Source: a virus. From it: a stretch of DNA of 45,759 bases. Numbering within the stretch: position 1 is the stretch's first letter; each line of letters begins with the position of its first letter. The notes below the pieces were generated by a model. It was not told the DNA's origin, did not search any database, and was given only the letters and a program-made list of their open reading frames with translations. A program made the position numbers and the translations under genes. The DNA lies in IMG/VR virus record IMGVR_UViG_3300027852_000063, positions 1 to 45,759 of that record. One strand, written 5' to 3'. This document shows, piece by piece, positions 30,965 to 41,800 of this stretch.

Positions 30965-31768
30965 ATGGAAAGACTAAGAAAAGAGGATTTGAGTTTACAT
31001 CATTATATAAAGAATAGTGTATTAGATTCTTTTATAGAGACTGAGACAAAAATTCCATTAGATTTTGTTGAAGATGAATCTACCTCTTCCTCTTATGTGT
31101 ATGAAGCAGTATCGGTTATGACCCCAAGCCCTACTAGTAAAGGTAGAGGGTGGGTGTATGTAGATGATATGTATTCGTCTAATGAACAATCTATTGCTGT
31201 TACAGTGTATGAGTCAGATGGTGGTACTGTAATAAGTGGTACAAATTATATGGTTGATTATGTGGATGGTAGAACGGTGTTTTCTTCAGGGGCTATTGTG
31301 CCACACTATGTTACATATAAATGGAATTATGTGTCGGTAGTAAATGAATGGCCTATGGATGCTTCTTCAGACGTACCTATAGTAGTTGTAGATTTGGACA
31401 GAACCAAAAAAGAAGGATTTCAACTTGGTGGTGGGAAGAAGGTATCTCGCAACGGTAATGTTCATATATTTGCATATAGTACTGCTGAGAGAGACGATTT
31501 AAAAGAGATTTTATATGATGGTTTTTATTTAAGATCTTGTCCTAATATAGATTTTATTAGTGGCAGTTATATAGATTGGGACGGAACTTTTAATTCTGGG
31601 TTTGAGTATACTACCATTAGTGGTTCTAGTAAATTATTTTTTGAAGATATAGAAGCAAGGAATGTGGTTGTGTCTACTATTCCTAGTAGAGAGTTTACTA
31701 TGTTAAGTGATGTAAATCGTTATAGAGCTAGAATATCTTTTACGATGTGTCACTGGGAAGAAGCTTAA
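30965..31768 (+). CDS. Probable tail terminator-region protein
   Basis: This 267-residue protein starts two bases after the previous stop. It is beta-rich and has an Asp-Tyr-Val-Asp-Gly-Arg-Thr-Val-Phe segment and a Val-Val-Val-Asp-Leu-Asp stretch. The gene sits immediately before the tail tube gene, where tail terminator proteins are usually encoded. The length is greater than that of most terminators (about 130-200 residues), so this is a positional guess. Confidence 0.55.
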   Translation: MERLRKEDLSLHHYIKNSVLDSFIETETKIPLDFVEDESTSSSYVYEAVSVMTPSPTSKGRGWVYVDDMYSSNEQSIAVTVYESDGGTVISGTNYMVDYVDGRTVFSSGAIVPHYVTYKWNYVSVVNEWPMDASSDVPIVVVDLDRTKKEGFQLGGGKKVSRNGNVHIFAYSTAERDDLKEILYDGFYLRSCPNIDFISGSYIDWDGTFNSGFEYTTISGSSKLFFEDIEARNVVVSTIPSREFTMLSDVNRYRARISFTMCHWEEA

Positions 31769-31845
31769 TAATGGAAAAGGATGAATTAAAGAATGTATTT
31801 AAAATAGATAATTGTATTTAAATAAGTAAGGAGGTTACATTAAAC

Positions 31846-33450
31846 ATGGCTAGTAGAAATCGAGTTATGTATGCATCGCAAGCTGTATGGGCGAATGGGC
31901 ACCCGTTATACAGAGTGCAAACATTTGGAAGTACTACTACTTTTACAAATGAAGATATTTTTGAAATTGGGCATCTCGACATAATTGATGTTGTTGATGA
32001 TGTGCCTGCAGTTGCTATAACACTGAATACAAATGATTTTGGTGATGTAAAAACCATGGCTATTTTGGCACAGGTGGCTGATGCTAAATTAGGTATGACG
32101 GCTACTGCTGCTGACGCTACAGGTAATTTGGTAGTTGTGTCTGGTACACAGTTGACGGAGACTACCACATTTTTACATGGGGCATCGTTAGCAGATTTTG
32201 CTATTGTGTGTGGTAATTTACCTGGTGTGTCATTATGGGCACCTGTTCAGAGTGAGTGTGATTTAGGTACTCTTGCTAATAATATTGATCAGACAATGTA
32301 TCTGGATGAAGTGTATGTGAATAGTCTTGAATTTGCTTATACTACTGGAGCTAATGCTACTGAGAACTATGGGGCTGAATGTGATAATAAAATGTACTTA
32401 CTCAATGATGGTAGGTTTCTTAATTGGGAATCTTTCACTTTAGCTTCTGGAACTACTGATGTAACATTAGATCTTGATACCGGTAGCAGCATACGTGTTG
32501 TTGAAATGGAAGATAGTACTCTTGGATTTTTAAGGACAGACTCTGATGGGTACAGGGCTGTTACTTTGTATGACTATAGTTTAAACACTATGACTAATTA
32601 TAGGGTTGAGGAAGGTACCGGATCTAATGATAATTATTTTGTGTATAATCCGGCCGATAATAAACTTTATTTACCTAATTTGCTTTCTATTGATGGTGCT
32701 GGAACTGATATATTATATGCAATGTATGCGGCAAATGCGTATACCCAAACCGCAAGTAATGTGTATTTCGAAGCACTGTCTAGTGTGACTAGACCTGAGA
32801 ATGTTGGGGCTATTAGGCAGGGTCAGGTTGAGGTGTACATTGTTGCTACTGACGATGCTGCTTACGAGAGCGCATGGAGGTTAACTGGGTGTACAGTTTC
32901 TTGTGATCTTACACGAGAGCCTCTTACTGAGTTAGGGCATTTAGGGCCTTATGATAGACCATTGACATTACCTATACCTGTTACTGTTACCGTTGATAGT
33001 ACCGCAGGTGATTTAGCTAATTGGGCTAAATTTGCTAATTTACAAACTGAGTATGATGCAGGTATGAGTGATATTAATCTTACTGCTCTTATGACGTCTG
33101 ATACGCTTAAATTGGTTGTTATGGTGTACGAGCAGACTGATGTTGAAGCTGGGGGTACTGGTTCAGCGAGACTTGTTAAATCTGGATCTGAGTTAGATGG
33201 TGTTAATTATTTTAATGATGGGGTTATGGCTGCGTATAGTCCTACAGTAGGGAATCCAGTTCAGGAATTTCCTTTGAAGACTATTGTTGTTGAGCATTTA
33301 AAAATGACTGACGAAGCTTTTTCATTAGATATGGGTGCAAATGCGACTCAGACTTATGGTTTTAGATCAACTAATGACTTGTATGTTGTGAAGGGTGGTT
33401 TGTCTGTAGGTAACATAACTGGTGCCTTTAAGGTTCGAAGAAATAGTTAA
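31846..33450 (+). CDS. Major tail tube protein (siphovirus type)
   Basis: This 534-residue protein has an AAGGAGG site 11 bases before the ATG. It is beta-rich and Thr/Ala/Asp-rich. A conserved-looking tube segment is Ile-Gly-His-Leu-Asp-Ile-Ile-Asp-Val-Val-Asp-Asp-Val-Pro with Val-Ala-Ile-Thr-Leu-Asn-Thr (about 42-65). A late Val-Glu-His-Leu-Lys-Met-Thr resembles the repeated tube fold. There is one such gene and no sheath gene, which favours a non-contractile tail. The large size implies extra domains on the tube surface. The call rests on the gene order tube, chaperones, tape-measure position. Confidence 0.75.
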   Translation: MASRNRVMYASQAVWANGHPLYRVQTFGSTTTFTNEDIFEIGHLDIIDVVDDVPAVAITLNTNDFGDVKTMAILAQVADAKLGMTATAADATGNLVVVSGTQLTETTTFLHGASLADFAIVCGNLPGVSLWAPVQSECDLGTLANNIDQTMYLDEVYVNSLEFAYTTGANATENYGAECDNKMYLLNDGRFLNWESFTLASGTTDVTLDLDTGSSIRVVEMEDSTLGFLRTDSDGYRAVTLYDYSLNTMTNYRVEEGTGSNDNYFVYNPADNKLYLPNLLSIDGAGTDILYAMYAANAYTQTASNVYFEALSSVTRPENVGAIRQGQVEVYIVATDDAAYESAWRLTGCTVSCDLTREPLTELGHLGPYDRPLTLPIPVTVTVDSTAGDLANWAKFANLQTEYDAGMSDINLTALMTSDTLKLVVMVYEQTDVEAGGTGSARLVKSGSELDGVNYFNDGVMAAYSPTVGNPVQEFPLKTIVVEHLKMTDEAFSLDMGANATQTYGFRSTNDLYVVKGGLSVGNITGAFKVRRNS

Positions 33451-33458
33451 ATTGAAGA

Positions 33459-33490
33459 ATAGAAGGGGTGGTTAAATCCACCTCTTCTAT
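33459..33490 (+). terminator. 13-bp hairpin after the tail tube gene, no U-tract
   Basis: ATAGAAGGGGTGG (33459-33471) pairs with CCACCTCTTCTAT (33478-33490), with one G-U pair and a TTAAAT loop. It begins 9 bases after the tail tube stop. No U-run follows, so it may limit read-through or protect the abundant tube mRNA rather than fully terminate. Confidence 0.6.
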
Positions 33491-33535
33491 AGTGCATTAA
33501 ATGATTACGGAAAATATAAAGGAATGAGGAGTAGA

Positions 33536-33787
33536 ATGATGGCAATGGACAAGCATAAGGATAAATTAAATAGGTATGTGAAAGAACAAGTTACGGATAT
33601 GTTTGAAAAAATATTAGATTACTCTGAAATTGTGGTTTACAACCAAGATCAATACAAAAAGTTAAGATCTAAGATACTACGATGTGGTAATGATTGTGTA
33701 AGAAAAATAAGCAAAGAAGTTGAGATGTATTATGATGTAAAGTATGATCCATGTAGTGAAACAGTGGTAGAAATTATAAAGGAATAA
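33536..33787 (+). CDS. Small hypothetical protein
   Basis: This 83-residue protein starts at the ATG at 33536 after a GAGGAG site; an ATG four codons earlier overlaps that site. The protein is helical and basic, with two Cys near 51 and 55 and a C-terminal Val-Lys-Tyr-Asp-Pro. No family is recognised. It is located between tail tube and chaperone genes, so a tail assembly accessory is possible. Confidence 0.6.
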   Translation: MMAMDKHKDKLNRYVKEQVTDMFEKILDYSEIVVYNQDQYKKLRSKILRCGNDCVRKISKEVEMYYDVKYDPCSETVVEIIKE

Positions 33788-33801
33788 AGGAGGAGGATGA
33801 A

Positions 33802-34593
33802 ATGGTTGAAGAAAGACGGAGTTTTTCATTAGATGATGGTAAGGTTTATTTTATAGCGACCCCAACTGCTGAAAATATTAGAAATGCTGATTGGCAGTAT
33901 AGCAAGGTGTTTACTAAAAGTCTCAGTGAAGGTATAAACACATCCGCTGAAATGATGGATATATTAAAGCAACGTGGTGTAATAGGGCCAGAATTTGAGC
34001 AAAGAGGCCAAGAGCTGACCGATATGCTGAATGAAAGAATTCAAAAGCTTGAAGCGTGTACGGATATGGATGAGAAGCAGAGTTTGGCTATGGAAGTAGC
34101 TAATATGAGGGAAGAAGTGTTTAGGTGGAATCAGCGTTTACAAGTGCCTTTATCTCATAGCTGTGAGTCTTTAGCTGATGATGCTCGTTTAGAGTTTCTA
34201 ACTTACAGTATGGTGGAAAAAGATGATGGAGAAAAGATTTGGGATAGTTATAGTACTTTTTTAATAGAGAAAGATCAAGGGTTGATTTTAAGATCTCGCT
34301 TTGAAGTTATGTTGTACTTACGTGGATTGGACCAAGATTTTCTTGATAGGACACCTGAAGCTGTAGCTATACAAGAAGTTGAAGTAGAGTTGCAGAGTAA
34401 AGCTGAGGAAGCTATTCAATCTATAAAAGATTTAACTGATAAAGATACAGCAGATAAAGGTAAGCAGGAATTTCCTGTAGATGGTGGATTCACTAGTCAT
34501 AGTCCTGAAGGTTCAGAAGCAAGTAACAAGGTGGATGTTGAACCTAAGGATAAAACTAAAAACAAGCGTACTGGTAAAAAGAACAAAGATTAG
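33802..34593 (+). CDS. Tail assembly chaperone, copy 1
   Basis: This 263-residue protein has an AAGGAGGAGG site. Central pattern: Tyr-Ser-Lys-Val-Phe-Thr-Lys-Ser-Leu-x-Glu-Gly-Ile-Asn-Thr, then Leu-Lys-Gln-Arg-Gly-Val, a Leu/Glu helix, Ala-Asp-Asp-Ala-Arg and a Trp-Asp-Ser-Tyr region followed by Phe-Glu-Val-Met-Leu-Tyr. The same order appears in the 34684 protein, so the two are paralogues. The C-terminal 50 residues are disordered and Lys-rich. Position between tail tube and tape-measure-position gene supports a chaperone of the gpG/gpGT class. Here the pair is two separate genes rather than a visible frameshift product. Confidence 0.65.
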   Translation: MVEERRSFSLDDGKVYFIATPTAENIRNADWQYSKVFTKSLSEGINTSAEMMDILKQRGVIGPEFEQRGQELTDMLNERIQKLEACTDMDEKQSLAMEVANMREEVFRWNQRLQVPLSHSCESLADDARLEFLTYSMVEKDDGEKIWDSYSTFLIEKDQGLILRSRFEVMLYLRGLDQDFLDRTPEAVAIQEVEVELQSKAEEAIQSIKDLTDKDTADKGKQEFPVDGGFTSHSPEGSEASNKVDVEPKDKTKNKRTGKKNKD

Positions 34594-34601
34594 GTGATTG
34601 T

Positions 34602-34638
34602 TGTGTACTAGAGAAAGACCCACTTTCTCTAGTACACA
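34602..34638 (+). terminator. Perfect 16-bp hairpin between the two chaperone genes
   Basis: TGTGTACTAGAGAAAG (34602-34617) pairs perfectly with CTTTCTCTAGTACACA (34623-34638) around an ACCCA loop. It is the strongest inverted repeat in the window. The following bases are TCAAGAAGG, so no U-tract. It could be a terminator of unusual type, an RNase cleavage site, or a stabiliser that sets different levels of the two chaperones. Confidence 0.65.
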
Positions 34639-34683
34639 TCAAGAAGGAAAGGCTTAAGTCTGATGGGAGGCTTGAATGAGTAG

Positions 34684-35688
34684 ATGGAACTGACGTATGA
34701 TGAAATAGAAGGCTATATCGAAACCATATCTAATGGTAAAAAAATAATAGTAATAAACGACGTATTGTACATATTGAAGTACCCGTCAATGTTTGATCGT
34801 TTGATGGCTAGACATTTTTACAATGTGGAATTAAAAAAGGCAATTGACGATGGTATTTATACTAATAGGCAGATGGAAGAACTAATAAAAAAACGTGGTT
34901 TGTTTACTTCTGAGGACATACAAAAACTTGGAGTATTACATAATAAGCTCGATGCTCAAAAAGTGGTATTGGCTAAGACTACTAAAGTTAAGGCTAAGCG
35001 GGATAGGGTAAAAAACATTATAATTAAGATAGAAAATGATATAATGGAGCTTGAGTATAAAAAGAAGTCTAAGTTGTCTTTGACTGCTGAATCAAAAGCT
35101 GATGAAGTTAAAATGTTTTATTTATGTTATTCTGGGGTGCATGACTGTATATCTGAGAAGTGTTGGGGAGCATTTGATGATTTTTTAAATGAAAGTGACT
35201 ATGATTTTAGGCAAACAATACTTTATGAGTTCATGCTATTTTATAGTGGTATTAAGACAGAAATAATAAGATCTATTGCTAGAAGCAGTATGTGGAGAAT
35301 GCGTTATATAACTAGTCTTAAAGCTTCTGAAGCATTATTTGGTATACCAACAGCAGAGTACACTAACGATATGGTAAATTTAGTTTATTGGTCTCATTTC
35401 TATCAAAATATTTTTGATATGATGCCTGAAGACCAACCATCTGATGTTATAATAGAAGATGATAGGGCTCTTGATACATATATGACTGAGTACTATAAAG
35501 AAAAATCTAGAGATGCTGCTGATAGAAAAAGTAGAAACAAACAACAGAAATTATCTGCTTTTGATAAAGAGGAAGTAATTATAACTAGGAGTAATGAGTT
35601 GTATGAGGACATTGAGTATAATGTTCCTAAAGAAGCACAGTTAGTAAAGGATAAGAATGTTATAAAGAAAACAGCACGTCGTAGGTAA
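34684..35688 (+). CDS. Tail assembly chaperone, copy 2 (paralogue)
   Basis: This protein has 334 residues. Landmarks match copy 1: Met-Ala-Arg-His-Phe-Tyr-Asn-Val-Glu-Leu-Lys-Lys-Ala-Ile-Asp-Asp-Gly-Ile-Tyr-Thr (about 38-57), Ile-Lys-Lys-Arg-Gly-Leu (about 68-73), a long charged helix, Ala-Asp-Glu-Val-Lys, Cys-Trp-Gly-Ala-Phe-Asp-Asp-Phe, and Leu-Tyr-Glu-Phe-Met-Leu-Phe. A Lys/Arg-rich tail follows. It directly precedes the giant tape-measure-position gene, as a second chaperone or extended form would. A GGGAGG site lies about 13 bases upstream of the ATG, a loose spacing. Confidence 0.65.
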   Translation: MELTYDEIEGYIETISNGKKIIVINDVLYILKYPSMFDRLMARHFYNVELKKAIDDGIYTNRQMEELIKKRGLFTSEDIQKLGVLHNKLDAQKVVLAKTTKVKAKRDRVKNIIIKIENDIMELEYKKKSKLSLTAESKADEVKMFYLCYSGVHDCISEKCWGAFDDFLNESDYDFRQTILYEFMLFYSGIKTEIIRSIARSSMWRMRYITSLKASEALFGIPTAEYTNDMVNLVYWSHFYQNIFDMMPEDQPSDVIIEDDRALDTYMTEYYKEKSRDAADRKSRNKQQKLSAFDKEEVIITRSNELYEDIEYNVPKEAQLVKDKNVIKKTARRR

Positions 35689-35820
35689 TAAAAATTTTTT
35701 CACTGGATAGGTTTGGTTTAATTCACTTCTAATTTTCATTTCTTAAACGGCTTAGAATAGATAGGCAGGGAATACTTTTTTTCACTGTAATTCATTAATT
35801 TATCTAGGGGGCCGTCCAAA

Positions 35821-38800
35821 TTGGCAAATCCAAATTTAACTTACACTATTAAACTAAAAGAAGAAGCAGGTAAATCATCTGTAAGCACTGATGTAAAAAC
35901 TGTAACTAGAGACTTGTTGACTGTGTCTAAATCAGTTGATGCATTAAAAAAGCAAATACAAGATGATTTAAGTGCTAATAAAAGGCATATTGCTACAATA
36001 ACAAAAAATGTTAATAATTTTGTCAAAATAGCAGAACAATCTGATGTTTTGTCTGGGGTTATAGATAAATTAACTAGTCGTTTAGACAAATTACCTACTA
36101 CAATTAGGGCTATTGCAACTAAAGCTATTGAAGAAGCTAAGTCTATACGTGGAAAGTCTGCTGAAGTTTCTTTTGGTACGCCAGGTAGTTCTACATACGA
36201 TAAAACCACTAATGATGTTTTGTCTGAACTTATTAAAATGAGGAAATCTGTCAAACAAGCTCCTGAAACTAGAATTGCGGATGTAAGTAAAGGCAAGATT
36301 GAAAGTGCCATATCTGATCTAATAAAATCGATAGCATCTGGACAACAGGATGTGAAAAAAGAGTTAAATGATTTACGTAGTGTGGTTGCTTCTCTTGTAA
36401 GACGAGAAGAGCAGAAACCTGTAGCACTTATGGGTAAGACGTTAGAACCTTTAACAAAAGAAGTTAAGGTATTAGCTAAAGAGTTGAAAGATACGAAAGT
36501 AGCCATACTGGATTTAGAAACAGGACCTATAAAAAACAATGGAGTAGATTTTATAACACAAGCTGGGGTAATAGTAGAGAAGTTAGGTACTATTTTAAAA
36601 ACACCTAGTGGGCAATTAAATGTTAAAGAGACTTACTTTAAACCTCCTGTAAAGACAGAATCTGAGTATAAGCAGTTATATAAGGGTGTACCTATAAAAC
36701 CAGTTGATTTTAAAACACTAGAAGACAAAGGTAAAACGGTAGAAGATGGGTTGGTAGAATTGGCTAATAGGTTAAAAGAGGCTGAAGTAATTATCGGGCA
36801 TAACATAGGTAACTTTGATTTAAAGGTGTTGGAAGCGGCATTTAAAAAAGCTGGAATTAAAATAGATTTAGCAGCTAAGCAATATTATGATACATTAGCT
36901 GAAGCTAATAAAGAATTTTTTTCTAGGCCTGCTGGTCAGGCATTAGGGTCTTATGCTGAATCATTTGAGAAGTCTGGTAAAAAGTTGGGGCGAGGCGCTA
37001 GTCATGAGGCTGGATATGACGTAAGAGCTAATGCAGAACTGATTAAAGCGATGGCATCTGAAGCAACTAATCTAATATCAGTTGAAGGTGATATGGAGAA
37101 AGTTGTAGAGAGAATAAATAAAAAACTCGGAACTTTAACTGTTACTACAGATTCTGTACAAGCAAAGATACATGCCTTTGGCGATACGATTATGGAAACA
37201 TCCCATGGTTTGGATGGTTTTAACCTTAGCTTATCTAAATCTGCTGATAATGTTTTAAAACATGCTGAAGTTAAACTAGGTAAGCCTTCAGATATTAGGT
37301 CTGCAATACAAGTACAAAGTTATGTTTCCACGGTTGTAGAGCCTACTAAACCAGGAGTACCTGAGCAGCAGTACAGTACTAAAAAAGGTGATAGACGTGA
37401 AGTTAATTATTTAATTGATGATCTTTCTAAATCATTGACTAAACTACAAGATAATATAGTTAAGGCATTGAAAACTAATTTAAGTGAAGGATGGGAACTT
37501 TTAGAAACTGATTCGGGTAAATTTTTTGAACTTGGTAAGGGGCAGCGGGAATGGGAATTAAAGATAGTTAACGTAAAAGATATAAAGAAAGAGTTTGAAG
37601 ACGCATTTAGAATAAAAATTGATCCTGATAAGATGGGCATGCAAGGGTTGCTTGAAGTGTATGGAGCAGAGTTAAAAAAGTTTTTACATAAACAAGCGGG
37701 TACTCCAGAGGATGTTGCTATTGCTGTAGAAGCATGGGCTAAGTCAGCACCTAAAGAGGATATTGCATCTCTTACTGATACAATGCAATACCAGATTAGT
37801 AAAATACGTGAGGGCGGGTTGTCAAGAAGAGAAATAATGGATATCCCCTACTTAGGTGAGATATACAAAGCTACAGTTGCTGAAGCTGAAGTAATGCGTA
37901 AATTAAGTAAAGATATTGTTAAGACTATTAGTGTACCAACGGCTAGAGTAACTGAACAAGGAACAGTAGCATTTCAAACTAAATATGGCAGCGAAAGAGC
38001 TTTGTCTAATTTTGTAACTGTTACAAGGGGGTTAGAACGATTAGTAAAAGAGTACAGTGAGTTGGGAGGCACTAAGGAAAAAGAAAAAGCTAGCATTCTG
38101 GCTGTCGGTTTAAAAGATGTACCTTTTAAGATAGAACCTGGTTTCGAAGCTATTTTCGATGAGTTTGCTAAACAAGTTATTAGTGGAGTTAAAGGAGTTG
38201 GTGGAACAGGTGTTCTTAGAGAAAGCTATACTGAGGCTATAAAGTTAAGAAGGGCTGAACGAGGAAAGCCTTTAGAGGAACAAAAGTTAGCTGCTAGTGG
38301 TTTAGAAGAGTTGGAGACAACAGCGAAAAATCTTGGTATTACCGCATTAGATGTTGCTCAAGCTTTTGATAAGGTTGATTTTGATAATTTTTATGATGTA
38401 TTAGATAAACTGTACACTTATACTGGCACCGGCGGTAAGAAGTCGTTTATGGAGCAATCTGGCCAAAAGATGAATGAAAGAACTCTTCGTGAAATTGATA
38501 AAGTTGTTAATGAATTGCAGGGTATACTACCTCTTATTGAGCCTGGAAGGCCTAGAAGAAAAGAATATGATGAAAGAGTTGTTAATGTTTTAACTAAACC
38601 AATATTAGAAAGACTTACGCCTAATGCTCAAAAAGACTACATAAAGCAATTAAATTTACGGTTGGCAGAGTTAATAGCTGCTGCTAAAAAAACTGGTAAA
38701 TCTGGGCTTTATGCTGGTAAAGAGTATTTAGGTGTACCAGAACAACTATCCACAATTAATATAAGTGATTCAGCTGGGGCAGCATTTAGACAATTTAATA

Positions 38801-41800
38801 AGGAGTTCGATAGTTCTTTAAAGAATTTAGATTCTACTATGGTTAAAATGACCACAGGTAATCTTAAGACGTTAGCTCCTTTTGGTGAGCAGTTCAATGC
38901 GTGGAATAGGCAAATGTCTTATGTTACTAATGCTATGACTAGTAAAACTGGTGGTTTTGAAGTTCCTTCTATGTTAAGTGAAAGTGAGGCCAAATTAGTA
39001 AAAAGTGGTAAATATGGTACAGCTGGGTATGGTATGACAGTAATGACAGAATTAAGAAACACAGCTAGTACTTTTGAAGATCAGATAATGATATCAGGTA
39101 AATTGGCTAAAGCGTTTACTGAAATAGTAAAACCGTTGGTAGGGCCTGGAGCAACTATAGAGAAGGGTAGAAAAATTGGAGAGATAGAACCAGGACTTAA
39201 ACATATCAGTGAATCAGGAAAAGATTTTAGAGATAGTGTAGTTGAAGCGTCTAATAAAATTCAAGACGTGCTTGGAGTAGAAAAGAGGTATGAAGGGCGC
39301 GCTGATGTAGCCGGCATTTTATCTCAGGTTGAAAAGGCAAGAAGAACACACAGAGGTGAATCTGTAGAGGTGCAAATAGCTAAATTAACAGAGGTGTTTT
39401 TAAATCACTTTGGAAGAAAATTTTCTACTAGATATGGCACTAAAGGTGTAGGGGTTTCTGTTCCAGAGATACAAAGTGCGGGGGATATATCTAAATTTTT
39501 AAAGGGTGGTTTTAAAGCTAAAGTTGCACCTGGTGGTCTTGGTGTTGTTGAACGACAGAAAAGTATGGGGGAGTTGTCTGTAGAAATACTGGAAGATGTG
39601 TTTGGGTCTGGTGCTGTTAAGGACGAACTAAAAACAAAACTACTTGAGTCTGGAAATAGGTTTATTATAGATATTTTCACAGATGCACGTAAGGGGATTG
39701 TAACTGAAACACAAGCTGCGGAACAAAAAAAGGTTTTTAATGATGTAGTAGGCCAATTTGAAAAAGCAGGTTTTGCGGTAAAAGATTTTGAGGGTATAGA
39801 AGGAATAAAAAAGATAAAAGAGATTTATACACAAAGGTTTGGTAAAGAAGGCTTGGTAGAAGCCACACCTATAGAAGCTAGAATAAGTTCATATGGTGTA
39901 GCTAAAAGAGGAATACAAGCAGAAGTATTGGAACCTATTATTGCTAATTTAGTAGGTAGTACTAAGGGTACTACAATAGTTAAGGATGTATTTGAAAAGA
40001 AAGCATATGAAAGTTTTTTAGGTAAAAAAGGTGAAGAAGGTGAATTAAGTAAATATCTAAAAGCACTAGGGTATACTGGTCTCGATAAAGAAGAGATAGT
40101 GAAAATAAAAAATAGCTTAGGGGAAGACGCAGCTAAACTTGAGGAAGCCCACTCTGTGTATTCTAATGTTGTAAATGAATATGGAGAAAGAATAAAAAGT
40201 GTAGTTGGTCCTAAATTTTTACAAATAGTGGAAGAACCACATATATATAGGGGATGGGGTGCAAAAGAAATATCTAAAGGCATAAAGGGAGAAAAACTTA
40301 ATTTACAGGCTTTTTCTGCATACGCTAATATTTTTGGTGAAGGCTCATCAATGTTGAATGAATTGGGTAGATCTGTTTCTTTAACTTCTAAAGAAGGGTG
40401 GGAAGCTATTCGTTCTTTACAAATGTTAAATCCTGAATTGAATGTCTTTAGTAAACGAGTATTATCTACTCTTCCTACACATAAAACTTCAGATATAAAA
40501 ATGTTTGATAAAGCTACAGGAACTGTAGAGGAATTTAAAGATACTATATTTGATATTAGTAAATACCCATCTGCTTTTAAAATTCAATACCCTACTGGTA
40601 TGAGTGGAGCAAAGGAAGAGTTGTATATTCCTGGACCTGAGCTTAGAGGAACATATAAAGAAGAATTAATGGGTGGGAAAAGGGCTCCAGCGGAAGCTGG
40701 TAGACGGTTGGAGATATTTCTACAGAAAATAAGAGAAGTAGAAGACATACTTACAGGTGGTACGGAAGGGGTGTCTGGAAAGGTACCCAAAGAGCAATTA
40801 CGTGGTGCTGTTTTACAACATGTTACTGATGCTTATAAAACAGTACAAAAATTAGAAAAAACACCCACTGAAGAGAACCTACAATCAATACGTCAAATTA
40901 TAGATAGTTTAAAAGTAGGGTTATCTACGACTGAAGATGTACCTTCTATATACGCACCATTTGTACCTGGAAGACGTTCTAGTGCAGGAATGCCACAATT
41001 AGAGGCTGTTGAAAGATACGAAAGCTCTGAGTTGGAACGTGGTATAAAGGGTATGTACAGTAGGATAGTGGGGCGTATAAACGATATACTAGTAGGAGCA
41101 AAACCAGATGAGTTACGTAAGGAAATAAGTGATATAGAATCTTATTTAGTTAAATATAAAAAAACAGGGGCTATACCTGAAGAGGCTAGAGGATATTACG
41201 AAAAAAGCAAAACAGCTGCTGGAGGACGAGAAAGATCTTTTGAAGAAGTTATGTCGATGTATCGTAAAAGATCTGAATCACGATTATCAGCAGAATCTAC
41301 TTTTGATATAGAATTAAAATCTGGTAATTTAGACGAGTTTGCAAATAGATTGGGTGTTAAAATTGAGTATACGGTAGAGGACGCTTTAAATAAAGCCCTT
41401 GAAAAAATGAATGTTGCAAAAATAAAATACTATAAAACACTAGGTGAAAGCGTTATAGGGCCTAAAAAAGGTATAGAAAACGTATTTTTTCAAAGGGCTA
41501 TACCTGCTATTTCTGCTAAAGCTATAAGTGCACAAGTAGATAAGGTTGAGGAATTGACTGAACTATTAACTTTTCTTAAAGGTAGAAAAGATATAGTGAT
41601 GACCACTAAGTTAGAAGGTGGTAAAAATGCTATTTCTGCTTTAGGAGAACTTATAAAAAAGCATGAGGAGTATGTTGCAAAAGCTAAAGAACTTGGATTA
41701 CCAGTTTTAAAAGAAGGTGAGATAGGTTTGCCGAAAGAGATGGCTGCTCAGTTACGTGTTAGTGCTGAAGGAGGCAGAACTAATTTAGCCGAACTTATAG

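Noticed and set aside
31771-31821. 16-codon frame before the tail tube gene
   Set aside because: No ribosome binding site and too short to separate from chance.
28938-35688. Contractile tail sheath gene
   Set aside because: I searched the connector-to-tape-measure stretch for a sheath-like gene next to the tube gene and found none; the phage is treated as non-contractile.
35695-35787. Direct repeat TTTTTTCACTG in the gap before the giant gene (35695 and 35777)
   Set aside because: Short and T-rich; in AT-rich DNA chance is a fair explanation, so no function is claimed.
35841-36539. 232-codon open frame on the minus strand
   Set aside because: It lies wholly inside the giant + strand gene, has no start signal and a Ser/Leu/Thr-rich shadow composition.
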